Shown here: piece by piece, positions 20,335-28,992 of the stretch | Layout of the letters: each line of letters opens with the position of its first letter | How positions within the stretch are numbered: the stretch's first letter is position 1 | Assembly (NCBI GenBank): GCA_947629695.1 | Contig: CANREQ010000004.1 | Span: 1 to 41,270, forward strand | DNA length: 41,270 nt | Direction: 5' to 3' | Source: an uncultured Clostridia bacterium | GTDB taxonomy: Bacteria > Bacillota > Clostridia > Christensenellales > Borkfalkiaceae | Translations under genes and position numbers: made by a program | The notes under the pieces: model-generated | What the model saw: only the letters and a program-made list of their open reading frames with translations | Told to the model about the DNA's origin: nothing | The model's database searches: none

Positions 20335-21537
20335 TCAACCCGCGCTTTTGAGCTTGATTTCGCACTTCAAGGTAAGCTCGTCCAAAAGGTTTTCCTTAAA
20401 GCTTTCGTAGCGGCCGTAGTGATATTTATACAGCTTTTCATACGCGCCGAAAATGTCGCTGTCCGCCGCGCGGGAAACTTCGAACGCGTCGCCGATGAGC
20501 GCGGCTATCGTCTCTTCTCCCCGCCTTAAAATTTCGTCCGGCACCTTGGATGAAGCCTGCTTGGGGTCAAATCCCCCTTTGCCGTCCTGCACGCTGACCG
20601 TCGCACCGAAAGAGGCTTTGAGCACTGGCCTGTCGCCCTCGAACGAAAGGGAGACGCCGCCCTTGCAACTGCGCAAACCGAGCACGTTTTTTTCTTCCCC
20701 CTCCCCGCTTTCAACGAACGCGTGCTTTACGTCGTTTGTGAGGATATTGAACGCGAACGCCTGCTTTGATGTGAGCACGCCCTTGCACACCCCACGGGAG
20801 AAAATCGCGCATTTGGAGCAGTCGAGCTCGCTTTCCTGACACTCGCCGCCGCTTCCGCCGCCAGAGCCGCCTCCGCTTGCCCCTCCTCCGCCCCCGCCGG
20901 AGCTTTCCCCCGAACCGCTTTCGGGCATAACGCCGTTTTCAAGGTAGGGCATATACGCGCCGCCGCCCGCCGAAAAGCATTTTTCGCCGAGGGATTTGAG
21001 CGTCACCGCGCTTACATTGCCCGAAGCTTCCGCCTCGGACGACAGGAGCTTTTCTATTACGTCCGTCGCGGAGTTGCCGCAGGGGAATTTTTGGGAGATG
21101 AGCTCCTTTGCCGAGCCCTCACACGCCGCCACGAGCAGGGTAAGGCCGGTGTATTCGTTGCGGTAAAAATAATCGAGGAGCGCGGTTATATCCTCCCGCA
21201 GGCAACTGCTTCCCAAAATTATCAGCTTGCAGAAAACCAATTTGGGATAAAAGCCCGTCTTTACGTTGACCTCGTTCAAGGCCGCCGCGACCGTCGCGCC
21301 CTTGCCCGTACCCACGTTGAAATCGGTATTTTCCCCGTTTTCCGCGGGCTTGGGAACGGCCAGCTGGGCGGTGAGGCTTATTTCCCCGTCCTCTTTATCG
21401 AGCGCGACGCCGATGACGACCGCCGTCTTTCTCAGATCGACGAGTCCGAAATCGTTTGTGAAAAAGAGCACCGTAAGCACGGCGAAAATTACGGCGTACA
21501 GCACTGTCAAAGCGCGTTTGAGCTTGGGTCTTTTCAT
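20335..21537 (-). CDS. gerC: GerC-type spore germination protein without a lipobox
   Basis: Third gene of a GerA-B-C nutrient germinant receptor, with Ger(x)C family features in VVIGVALDKEDGEISLTAQLAVP and the C-terminal helical region. It has 400 residues from the ATG at 21537, which follows GAGGAGG and overlaps the gerB stop (ATGA). The longer track ORF reads back into gerB. Canonical GerC is a lipoprotein, but the N-terminal hydrophobic segment (about 10-28) has no Cys, so this one is likely held by an uncleaved signal anchor. An unusual Gly/Ser-rich insert (about 205-230) is followed by a four-Cys patch (GECQ, LDCSKC, VCKG). The operon order A-B-C supports the assignment. Confidence 0.9.
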   Translation of the reverse strand: MKRPKLKRALTVLYAVIFAVLTVLFFTNDFGLVDLRKTAVVIGVALDKEDGEISLTAQLAVPKPAENGENTDFNVGTGKGATVAAALNEVNVKTGFYPKLVFCKLIILGSSCLREDITALLDYFYRNEYTGLTLLVAACEGSAKELISQKFPCGNSATDVIEKLLSSEAEASGNVSAVTLKSLGEKCFSAGGGAYMPYLENGVMPESGSGESSGGGGGGASGGGSGGGSGGECQESELDCSKCAIFSRGVCKGVLTSKQAFAFNILTNDVKHAFVESGEGEEKNVLGLRSCKGGVSLSFEGDRPVLKASFGATVSVQDGKGGFDPKQASSKVPDEILRRGEETIAALIGDAFEVSRAADSDIFGAYEKLYKYHYGRYESFKENLLDELTLKCEIKLKSAG

Positions 21538-22598
21538 CTCTTCCTCCTCAATATCCAGGCAAGGGGCGGCAGGATATACGCGAACGCGAGGGCAGGTATC
21601 CAGAACCACCCGGCCGCCGCCTTTTGCAATGTGATAAAGTTGTTGTTTACCGCAAACGTAACCGCAATGAGCGCGGCGCACGCGGCCAGCGAATAGATTA
21701 TGCGGCAATCCCTTGAAAAAACTTTGCACATACAGTGCACGAAGGCCTGGATATTCAGCACCGTGGCGAACAGCGCGACAATATCGAATGCGTACAAAAG
21801 ATATAAATCTATCCGCCCTACGTAGCTTATCGAGGGGAAAAAGACGGAAATGCTGCTCAATGCAAATGAGCGGGTGGGCGCGAGCGGGCCGTAAACGCAG
21901 TAAAACAGCGTTATAAAGGCGACCGCCGCAATTCCGCCCGCGGCGTAGGAGAGCGTCATCTTGGCCGCGTCCCCCTTTCCGTATTTGTAGTGCCCCATGA
22001 AAATCAGCAAAAACGTGCTCTCCGAAAAGCGGTACAAAGAGGAAACGCCCAGCCCCGCCACCTTGTTGAAAGGCCCTTTGAGAACGGGCAAAAGCGCGGT
22101 GAAATCCGCCCCCTCAACAGCCATCACCATAAACGAGAGCGTGCAGAAGAGGAATATGGGGAAGCACAGATCCGCGCATCTGCCGACGTTTGTAAGCGAT
22201 TTGACCCCCGCATATACCGCAAACACGAAGAACGGCATGAATATCCACAGCGACGGCATCGTGTCGTAAAACGCGTCGTGCACGAGCAGTTGCTGTTCGT
22301 TGACGGGCACCACCGCGGAGAGCAAAAACCACAATCCCAACAGCGCGTAAATAACGCGCGCCGCGACTTTCCCGAGGTTGTCCTCAAGGAGCGCAAACAG
22401 CGTTTTGTCCGTGCGCGAGGAAAGATAGGCGACAGACCAGACGACCGCCGTCTGCACGGCGAGATCGAAAAGTATCGGGAAGATGAGCGCGTTGCCAGCC
22501 GCCTCCGCCGCAAATGTGGGGAACAGCAGCATTTTTGTCGCCGCGTTGTAGGCGAAAAGTATAAAGCATATCTGCCTTACGGATATTTTTTCGTTCAT
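21534..22598 (-). CDS. gerB: GerB-type spore germination permease
   Basis: The 354-residue integral membrane protein has about ten TM helices and belongs to the GerAB/YndE group within the amino acid permease superfamily. It is the predicted ligand-binding subunit of the germinant receptor in the spore inner membrane. It starts MNEKISVRQICFILF, typical for the family, and overlaps both neighbours by 4 nt (ATGA with gerA upstream and gerC downstream). That overlap predicts translational coupling and fixed stoichiometry. The germinant cannot be inferred. Confidence 0.93.
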   Translation of the reverse strand: MNEKISVRQICFILFAYNAATKMLLFPTFAAEAAGNALIFPILFDLAVQTAVVWSVAYLSSRTDKTLFALLEDNLGKVAARVIYALLGLWFLLSAVVPVNEQQLLVHDAFYDTMPSLWIFMPFFVFAVYAGVKSLTNVGRCADLCFPIFLFCTLSFMVMAVEGADFTALLPVLKGPFNKVAGLGVSSLYRFSESTFLLIFMGHYKYGKGDAAKMTLSYAAGGIAAVAFITLFYCVYGPLAPTRSFALSSISVFFPSISYVGRIDLYLLYAFDIVALFATVLNIQAFVHCMCKVFSRDCRIIYSLAACAALIAVTFAVNNNFITLQKAAAGWFWIPALAFAYILPPLAWILRRKR

Positions 22599-24028
22599 CG
22601 TTTATTTTTCAACCTCACTTTGTTCGGGCTCTTGAGCGCTTTGGGGCGGGTTTTGAGCGCGCCCGTATCGTATTTATATATCGCGTCGCGCATGTCCTTT
22701 GCGATCACCGGCGCATAGGGAGACAACAGGGGCACGCCGTAAGATTGTTCGGTGACAAGATAGCTCATAATAAACGCTATCGCAAGAATTACGCCGAACG
22801 CGCCCACGGAGCCGGCGATTATCAGAAACATCAGCCTTAAGGTCGCGCTTGTTTCCACCAGATCGGGCACGGTATACAGGCAGATAGCCGAAAAGGCTAT
22901 TATGATTACGGCCGGGGTGGAAATAATCCCCGCTTTGACCGCCGTATCGCCGAGCACGAGCGCGCCTACAACCGACAGCGCGAGCCCAACGTACTTCGGC
23001 ATTCTTATGGAAGCCTCGTTCAAAACTTCCAGGACGAACAGCGCGAAAAATATCTCCACGCTCGGAGAAAGCGGTATGCCCGCGACGGAGCTGGCTATTT
23101 TGAAGAGCAGTTTGGCGGGTATCAGCTGGATTTTAAACAGCTGTGCGCACACGTAAAAGGCGGGCAGAAGTATGCCGAGGAGCACCGCGGCAAAGCGCAG
23201 GACGCGCAAGATCGTGGCGCGGTAGCTTACAGAATAGTAATCCTCCGCCGTCTGGAAATCCTCCACCAGCATATACGGCACGGTTATGGCTATGGGGGAG
23301 CCGTCGCAAATCAGCCCCACCCTGCCCTCGCACAGTTTCGCACAGAAAATATCCGGCTTTTCGCATGTGGCGTTGCGCTTGAACAGCGAGCGCGGCCGCT
23401 GGGAAATAAAACCCGCCGCATAGGAAGAATCGGCGAGAATGTCTATCTCGTTTGCTTTAAGCTGTTTTTCGATCTTTTCGGGAAGTCCCTTTTTGCAAAT
23501 GCCCTCAAGATAACAAATTGCGACCGCCGTGCGGCTCTGCTTGCCGCAAGTTATCGTCTTGACCTGCAAAGCGGGGCTCTTGACGCGCTTTCTCACGAGG
23601 CCGAGGTTGACCTTTATATCCTCCGTAAAGCCCTCGCGCGGGCCCTTGACGGTGACCTGCGTGGGCGGCTCCGCCACGGCCCTTCCCGGCGGGCTCTTGA
23701 CCCCGAGGATGAACACCTCCTCCGCGCCCTCCGCAAACAGGGCCGCGTCGCCGTCGGATATGCGCTCTATGACGTCGGCAAAATCCTTGCCGTCCTTGAG
23801 CTCTGGCGCGGCCAAAAGCTTTTTGATGCGGTCCGCGCCGTCCTCCGCCTTCACCTCGCGCAAAGGTTTTACGATGAGCTCCCCTATCATATTCTTATCC
23901 ACTATCCCGTCGGTGTACACGCAGGCGAAATTCCTGCCCGAAAGGGAGGAAAAGCGGAACACGAGGATATCTTCCGACGTGAGCTCCCCCTTGACGCGCG
24001 CTATTTTTTCTTCAAGCGAATTATTCAT
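22595..24028 (-). CDS. gerA: GerA-type spore germination protein
   Basis: First gene of the germinant receptor operon. The 477-residue protein has a soluble N-terminal domain (about 1-265) and a C-terminal membrane domain with about five helices. Recognisable stretches are FISQRPRSLFKR, GSPIAITVPYML and LLPAFYVCAQLF. Within the membrane domain, FFALFVLEVLNEASIRMPKYVG fits the family. The track starts at TTG 24034; the ATG at 24028 is preferred because a forespore-type -10 (CATAATA) ends 7 nt before it. There is no SD before either start. Confidence 0.93.
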   Translation of the reverse strand: MNNSLEEKIARVKGELTSEDILVFRFSSLSGRNFACVYTDGIVDKNMIGELIVKPLREVKAEDGADRIKKLLAAPELKDGKDFADVIERISDGDAALFAEGAEEVFILGVKSPPGRAVAEPPTQVTVKGPREGFTEDIKVNLGLVRKRVKSPALQVKTITCGKQSRTAVAICYLEGICKKGLPEKIEKQLKANEIDILADSSYAAGFISQRPRSLFKRNATCEKPDIFCAKLCEGRVGLICDGSPIAITVPYMLVEDFQTAEDYYSVSYRATILRVLRFAAVLLGILLPAFYVCAQLFKIQLIPAKLLFKIASSVAGIPLSPSVEIFFALFVLEVLNEASIRMPKYVGLALSVVGALVLGDTAVKAGIISTPAVIIIAFSAICLYTVPDLVETSATLRLMFLIIAGSVGAFGVILAIAFIMSYLVTEQSYGVPLLSPYAPVIAKDMRDAIYKYDTGALKTRPKALKSPNKVRLKNKR

Positions 24029-24035
24029 ACGCAAT

Positions 24036-24064
24036 TATTATGGGAAAAACTTTTTTTATAATAC
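24036..24064 (-). promoter_or_regulatory. Possible sigma-G/F promoter of gerA
   Basis: On the minus strand, GTATT (24064-24060), a 17-nt spacer and CATAATA (24042-24036) fit the forespore consensus (GNATR, CATnnTA) at nearly every position. It ends 7 nt before the ATG. Forespore expression of ger operons is known in Bacillus; use here is inferred. Confidence 0.55.
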
Positions 24065-24112
24065 ACACGCCCGCCCATGAACCGGGATATGGGGTTGAGG
24101 GGCGCGCGGCTG

Positions 24113-24142
24113 TTGACTTTTTACGGCGGGTTATGATAAAAT
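24113..24142 (+). promoter_or_regulatory. Promoter of the glycosylase gene
   Basis: TTGACT (24113-24118), an 18-nt spacer and TAAAAT (24137-24142), about 23 nt upstream of the ATG. The leader contains AGAGGT as SD. Confidence 0.75.
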
Positions 24143-24165
24143 ACAGCCTGTAAAGAGGTAAAAAA

Positions 24166-24990
24166 ATGCAAAAGACGGATTACGACGCGCGCTATTTCAA
24201 TCCCGAACACGTTTTGGAATGCGGCCAGATTTTCAGATACGAAAGATACGGGCGGGGTTACAAGGTATTCTCCCGCGATATGGCCTGCTACGTCTACACC
24301 GACGGCGCGCGCACGGTCGTAGAGAGCGACTACCCCGACTATTTTTACAACTTTTTCGACTTGGCGCGCGACTACGGGGAAATAATAAAGAAGATGAACT
24401 CCTTCGGCTTTCCCCTCCTCGACAGGGCGTGCGAAAGGGCGAAAGGCCTGCGCCTTTTGAACCAGGATAAAGAGGAAATGCTGTTTTCCTTCATCATCTC
24501 ACAGAACAACAATATTCCACGCATAAAGTGCATTATCTCCCGCATATGTGGGGGTCTGGGCGAAAAACGGGAGTTTATGGGGGAGAGCTATCACGCCTTT
24601 CCCACGGCCTCCCGCCTCGCCTCGGTCACGGCGGAATTTTACCGCGCGGCGGGTGCGGGATACAGGGATGTGTTTTTGGCAGAGACCGCAAAGCGGGTCG
24701 CGGCGGAAGGGCTTTCCCGCCTGGACGGCCTCGGCGCAAAGGAGCTTAAAAAGGAGCTTTTGACTTACAAGGGCGTGGGCCCGAAAGTCGCCGATTGCGT
24801 ATGTCTTTTCGGATTCGGCAAGGCGGCTTCCTTCCCCGTCGATACGTGGGTGGAGAAGATATATTTCGAGGATTTCGGCGGAAAAGAAAAGAGCCGTTTG
24901 AAAATAAACGACTACTTCACCTCGCTGTTCGGGGAATACTCCGGCTACGCGCAACAGTATTTATTTTACGGAAAACGGGCAAACTTATAG
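24166..24990 (+). CDS. 8-oxoguanine DNA glycosylase/AP lyase, OGG1 type
   Basis: Base-excision repair enzyme removing 8-oxoguanine. At 274 residues it has an N-terminal OGG_N-like domain (ECGQIFRYERYG) followed by the HhH-GPD domain. The helix-hairpin-helix reads LLTYKGVGPKVADCVCLF with catalytic Lys K207, and the catalytic Asp is D226 in SFPVDTWVEK, both in the positions known for OGG1. The ATG at 24166 has AGAGGT upstream. It is divergent from gerA and is followed after 1 nt by the next gene, so the two form an operon. Confidence 0.94.
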   Translation: MQKTDYDARYFNPEHVLECGQIFRYERYGRGYKVFSRDMACYVYTDGARTVVESDYPDYFYNFFDLARDYGEIIKKMNSFGFPLLDRACERAKGLRLLNQDKEEMLFSFIISQNNNIPRIKCIISRICGGLGEKREFMGESYHAFPTASRLASVTAEFYRAAGAGYRDVFLAETAKRVAAEGLSRLDGLGAKELKKELLTYKGVGPKVADCVCLFGFGKAASFPVDTWVEKIYFEDFGGKEKSRLKINDYFTSLFGEYSGYAQQYLFYGKRANL

Positions 24991-24991
24991 T

Positions 24992-25666
24992 ATGCCCGAT
25001 TATTTTTCGCACTCGGTTTGCGCAGAAAAGATATACGAGAAAATGGATAAACCCCACCGCGCCGCGATAAGCGAGCATGATTTGTACCGCCTCGGCGCGC
25101 AGGGCGGGGACGTGTTTTTCGCGTATAAGCTGAGCGCGCAGAAGGACAACCTCGGCAGGCGCATGCACGCGATGAATGTGCAAGAGCTGTTCGACATCCT
25201 CTTGGGCGGCAACTTGAGCTACGCGGCGGGTTTTGCCACGCACTACGCGCTGGACAGCGCCCTTCATCCCGCCATTTACGCCTTTGAAAACTCCACGCGC
25301 TCTCCCTTTTCGCACCTCAATTTCGAAAAGGATTTAGGGCTCTATATAAGCAGGAAGTACGCGACTCCGCGCAAGATCATGCCGCGGGAGAGGGTGCTTG
25401 CCGCCACTTTCCCCATATACGACAGCGTAAAGGGCGTGGAGCCGCTAATTACCGTTACGGGCGTGGAAAGGTGCTTAAAGCGCCATTTCGCATACACGCG
25501 CACCGTCTATAAGACAAAGCGTTCCGATTATAAATTCGGCTACGATTATTCCGCGCTTTCGGGCGCGGTGGACGACGCGGTGGCGTTCGGCGCGGAATGT
25601 GCGTGCTCGGTGCTCGACGGCAAGGTTGACGAAAAGCTGTTCTCCCTCTCGTTTTTGGAAAAGTGA
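24992..25666 (+). CDS. Zinc-dependent phospholipase C-like protein
   Basis: The 224-residue cytoplasmic protein starts MPDYFSHSVCAEKIY, followed by HDLYRLGAQGGDVFF and AGFATHYALDSALHP. This His/Asp pattern is typical of the Zn_dep_PLPC domain (PF00882) in its bacterial stand-alone form. There is no signal peptide, unlike secreted phospholipases C, so the substrate is uncertain. The ATG follows the glycosylase stop by 1 nt. Its last 121 nt overlap the tail of spoIVFB on the other strand. Confidence 0.82.
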   Translation: MPDYFSHSVCAEKIYEKMDKPHRAAISEHDLYRLGAQGGDVFFAYKLSAQKDNLGRRMHAMNVQELFDILLGGNLSYAAGFATHYALDSALHPAIYAFENSTRSPFSHLNFEKDLGLYISRKYATPRKIMPRERVLAATFPIYDSVKGVEPLITVTGVERCLKRHFAYTRTVYKTKRSDYKFGYDYSALSGAVDDAVAFGAECACSVLDGKVDEKLFSLSFLEK

Positions 25667-26466
25667 GAAAAGACCCTGTCGTAAATGCCGTGTGACGCGG
25701 CCTGCGCGTATAACTCGTCCTGCGTTATCTCGTCCGCGATGCTCCCGTTATCGTACAATTGCAATACGAGATAGCGCTTGTCGTCGAGCTTTTTTATGGC
25801 GTCCTTGTACGTCAAAGAGCCGTCGCACAGCACGTACTTAACTTCCAACCCTCGCTTTAATTTGTTCCCCGCAGAGAAGTTTATTCTGACTGCCGCGGGG
25901 GATTTTTCTATTGCCGAGCACAGCAAAAACAGCGCGAATACGAGCGCGGTCGGGTTGTATCCGTATGCGAAAAAGAGGGCGATAAACACCCCGGCCGTAA
26001 CGCATGATATCGCGCGCAGAATGATTTGCGCAACCCTGCCGCCGAACATGCGGGACAAAAGACAGCGCGCCACGCGCCCGCCGTCGAGGGGATACGCGGG
26101 CAAAATATTGACGGCCAGCATAGTAAGATTCGCGCCCATGAGGGTGTCCGTATAGGCGTAACTTTCGGGGAAAAACCACCAAAGGCCTGCTATCGTCACG
26201 CAAAAGGCGAGATTTACCGCGGGCCCGGCGAGGGCGAGTTTGACCTCGTCGCCCGTCTTTATCCCCTCTATATCGCAGACGGCGGACGCGCCGTAGGGCA
26301 TTATGCGCACGCGCTCGCACTTATATCCCAACCTTTCCGCGCAAAAAATATGGCCGCACTCGTGTAGAAGCGCGGTCATAACGAATATAAGCGTCAACGG
26401 TAGGCCGCCGAAAAACGCACAGAATATTATTACCCCGAAAAAGAGCGGATGTACGGAAATTTTCAC
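25546..26466 (-). CDS. spoIVFB: SpoIVFB-like M50 intramembrane metalloprotease
   Basis: Site-2-protease family zinc protease, which in sporulating Firmicutes cuts pro-sigma-K in the mother cell. The zinc motif HECGH lies at residues 35-39, and the third ligand Asp is in AYPLDGGRV (D128). About six TM helices are followed by a CBS-like cytoplasmic domain (about 210-265). The start is GTG overlapping the spoIVFA stop (GTGA). The last ~35 residues are Ser/Thr/Ala-rich low complexity encoded opposite the phospholipase-like gene, and probably not conserved. Pairing with a SpoIVFA-like gene directly upstream supports the name. Confidence 0.88.
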   Translation of the reverse strand: MKISVHPLFFGVIIFCAFFGGLPLTLIFVMTALLHECGHIFCAERLGYKCERVRIMPYGASAVCDIEGIKTGDEVKLALAGPAVNLAFCVTIAGLWWFFPESYAYTDTLMGANLTMLAVNILPAYPLDGGRVARCLLSRMFGGRVAQIILRAISCVTAGVFIALFFAYGYNPTALVFALFLLCSAIEKSPAAVRINFSAGNKLKRGLEVKYVLCDGSLTYKDAIKKLDDKRYLVLQLYDNGSIADEITQDELYAQAASHGIYDRVFSHFSKNERENSFSSTLPSSTEHAHSAPNATASSTAPESAE

Positions 26467-27185
26467 GTGTTCCAGACGGGTGACAATCCCGAAAGCGTGT
26501 AGTCGGTTATGCGTGTTTCGCCGTCGTACATACTCACTTTCACCTCGCTGTTGCCCTCGGAATAGGCAAACGGCAGGGTCGCGCGCACGTCCTCACCCTC
26601 GCCCACATAGACGGTATCGAGGCCGCTGAATACGCTTGTAAAGGTGGAAGTATGCGCGATTTTTACGGTGTAAAGGCCGTTTTCGCGCACGACGGACGCA
26701 ACGGACCCGTCGCAGATGGGATAGATGCTCGTCTTGTCGGTGAAGTGCAACACGCCGTCGCTGCTGACCGCCATTTCCGCGTCCGAATCGGATGAGACTA
26801 CGGGGGACAGAGCGAGCTCGTTATAGCTTGCCTCCTTTTCCTTTACGGCGGTGAGGTTGCCCATAAACGCGTTTATCACGGTATTGGGCACGAAGATATT
26901 CGTTAGGAATATGCCCGCCGCGATGAGGCACGCCGCCACGGCTTCAGCCATTATTATCTTGCCGCCGGACTCCTCCTTTTTGGCCGCGGGATAGGTTGAA
27001 TACCCGCCCAGATCCTCGGGTGAGACAAATGTGTCGCCCACCCGCCCGTTTACGCTTTCCACCACCATGTCCTTAATATCGGACGGGGCCTTGGACTTCT
27101 TCTTGAAAAACGACTTCTTTTTGACGACGTTCACCGTGCTTACCGGTATTTCAAGCATCTGTGCGTAATCCAACTGTTCGTTCAT
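26463..27185 (-). CDS. spoIVFA: SpoIVFA-like membrane protein with degenerate LytM (M23) domain
   Basis: The 240-residue protein has a basic N-terminal region (KKKSFFKKKSK), one TM helix (about 77-101) and an extracytoplasmic C-terminal part resembling an M23/LytM fold: SIYPICDGSVASVV then IAHTSTFTSVFSGLDTVYVGEGE. The metal-binding HxH of active M23 enzymes is lost (SGL where AHL is expected), as expected for a non-enzymatic regulator. SpoIVFA holds and inhibits SpoIVFB until signalled. The adjacent overlapping spoIVFB-like gene is the main support. The SD AAGGAG lies 10 nt before the ATG. Confidence 0.8.
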   Translation of the reverse strand: MNEQLDYAQMLEIPVSTVNVVKKKSFFKKKSKAPSDIKDMVVESVNGRVGDTFVSPEDLGGYSTYPAAKKEESGGKIIMAEAVAACLIAAGIFLTNIFVPNTVINAFMGNLTAVKEKEASYNELALSPVVSSDSDAEMAVSSDGVLHFTDKTSIYPICDGSVASVVRENGLYTVKIAHTSTFTSVFSGLDTVYVGEGEDVRATLPFAYSEGNSEVKVSMYDGETRITDYTLSGLSPVWNT

Positions 27186-27241
27186 AATTGCGTGCTCCTT
27201 GCGTTTTGATTTACACCTTATAATACGCGCAAGGGGCGGCT

Positions 27242-28081
27242 TTAAGAACGTCCGTTACAATATTTTTTCATAATATGCGAAAGGCGGGCAAATTGTTCGG
27301 GCGTTAGCGTTTCGCCGCGCGCGCCCTCTGCCGCCCCGCACAGAAAAAGCGCCTCTTTTGCCTGCTCCCTTGTGAGGGAAAAGGAGTTTACGAGGTTATT
27401 TTCCATAGTCTTTCTGCGGGAGCCGAAAGCCGCCTGCACCACCCTTTTGTACATGGCAATATCCTCCACGTCGAGGCGCTTGCCGCACAGATCTATGCGC
27501 ACCACGGCGCTGTCAACGTTGGGGGCGGGGGTGAAATTCTCCCTGCCCACGCGCTCGGTTATGCGGCATACACCGCGCAGGGCTATGGCCGCAGTTATCG
27601 CGCCGTAATCGGGCGTGTTTGCCTCCGCGCACAGGCGGCGGGCGACTTCCTCCTGCACCATGACGGTAAGACTAACGCACTTTGCGGAGTTTTCCACGAA
27701 CTTCATTATCAGCGGGGTGGTTATATAATAGGGAAGATTTGCAACCACCTTGTAACTTTTCAGCCCCTTCTCCATCTCGTCTATGCGCACGCGCATGAAA
27801 TCCTTGAAGATGATCTCAGCGTTTTCCACGCCGGCAAGCGTGCCCGCAAGTATGGGCTTTAAAGAGCTGTCTATTTCATACCCTATCACGTAAGAAGCGC
27901 GCTTTGCTATCTCCCGCGTGAGGGTGCCCGCGCCGCAACCTATCTCGACCACCGTATCATCGCCCGACACGTCCGCCGACTGCACAATGCGCGCGAGCAA
28001 CTTTTCGTCGTATATAAAATTTTGCCCGTACTTCTTCTTGTACGCGAAGCCCTTTAAACGGGCGGGGAAGTTTTTATCCAT
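27242..28081 (-). CDS. rsmA: 16S rRNA dimethyladenosine transferase (RsmA/KsgA)
   Basis: Dimethylates two adjacent adenines near the 3' end of 16S rRNA during 30S maturation. It has 279 residues, as is usual. Motifs: YGQNFIYD at the N-terminus, VVEIGCGAGTLT (SAM binding), NLPYYITTPL (catalytic NLPY) and AFGSRRKTMENNL. The track starts 21 codons earlier; the ATG at 28081 has AGAGGA about 6 nt upstream and gives MDKNFPARLKG, so it is preferred. It follows tatD after 134 nt, in the order metG-tatD-rsmA known from Bacillus, but without rnmV. Confidence 0.95.
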   Translation of the reverse strand: MDKNFPARLKGFAYKKKYGQNFIYDEKLLARIVQSADVSGDDTVVEIGCGAGTLTREIAKRASYVIGYEIDSSLKPILAGTLAGVENAEIIFKDFMRVRIDEMEKGLKSYKVVANLPYYITTPLIMKFVENSAKCVSLTVMVQEEVARRLCAEANTPDYGAITAAIALRGVCRITERVGRENFTPAPNVDSAVVRIDLCGKRLDVEDIAMYKRVVQAAFGSRRKTMENNLVNSFSLTREQAKEALFLCGAAEGARGETLTPEQFARLSHIMKKYCNGRS

Positions 28082-28215
28082 ATTTTCCTCTACTGCCTTA
28101 ATTTGGCTATCTTCAAAAGGCATTTTATGTCCGCATTTGCACAACTTAATTTTACGGGCATTGCCTAAAACTTATACGGAAGATGAAGCAAATTATTGCT
28201 CCGGCTTTTTGACTT

Positions 28216-28992
28216 TCAGCCGAGTTTTTTGAACAGAGCGTGCGCGTTTTCCCAAATCCTGTCCGCCGTTTGGGATAGATTTTCCCCGCGCAGGGCAGCC
28301 ATGTTCTCCACGATTTCGGGAATGGAAAGGGGCGTGTTGGGGAATGTGCCGTATGCGCTTGCGGGAGGCATATACGGGCTGTCCGTTTCGGAAAGCAACC
28401 TGTCCGCGGGCAGGGCGGATATCGTCCTTTTCGCCTTTTTGTTGCCCTTCCACGTAGACGCGCCGCCGAAGGAAAAATACATGCCGAGCGCGGAGAAATC
28501 CGCCGCAACTTCGGCAGAATGGGAATAGCAGTGCATGAGCGCACCATAGCGCAGTTTTTCGCTGTTTTCCCCGAGTATTTCCAGCATATCCGCGGCGCAA
28601 TCGCGGGAGTGTATCTCCACCGGAAGATGAAGTTTTTCCGCCAATTCCAGCTGGCGCAGGAACACTTCCCTCTGCAATTTCTTGTCCGTGTCGGGGTAGT
28701 GATAATCGAGGCCTATCTCCCCCACGGCTACGCATTTGGGGTGCATGCAAAGCCGTTCTATTTCCTCCAGATCGCCCTCTTTGTACCCGGAAAGCTCGGT
28801 GGGATGAAATCCAGCGGCAAAGTACACGCCTTCGAATTTTTCTGCGCAGGAAAGCGCAAAGCGCGACGAGGGAATATCGAAGCCGACCGCGATGAGGCGG
28901 GTTACCCCTGAATCCGCGCAAGCGGAGACAAGGGCGGATAAGTCGCCGTAAGTTTCGCCGTCGAGGTGGCAATGTACGTCTATATAATTCAT
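28216..28992 (-). CDS. tatD: TatD-family metal-dependent deoxyribonuclease
   Basis: The 258-residue TIM-barrel hydrolase has the TatD metal ligands in order: DVHCHLDG (about 4-11), VGEIGLDYHYP, EIHSRD, MHCYSHS and ETDSPY. Family members are 3'-5' DNases linked to DNA repair and quality control. The ATG at 28992 overlaps the metG stop (ATGA); the track's longer start reads into metG. It is the second gene of the metG-tatD-rsmA cluster. Confidence 0.94.
   Translation of the reverse strand: MNYIDVHCHLDGETYGDLSALVSACADSGVTRLIAVGFDIPSSRFALSCAEKFEGVYFAAGFHPTELSGYKEGDLEEIERLCMHPKCVAVGEIGLDYHYPDTDKKLQREVFLRQLELAEKLHLPVEIHSRDCAADMLEILGENSEKLRYGALMHCYSHSAEVAADFSALGMYFSFGGASTWKGNKKAKRTISALPADRLLSETDSPYMPPASAYGTFPNTPLSIPEIVENMAALRGENLSQTADRIWENAHALFKKLG

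Noticed and set aside
28193-28972. 259-codon minus ORF in another frame of tatD
   Set aside because: Arg-rich composition and no motifs; tatD is unambiguous in the overlapping frame.
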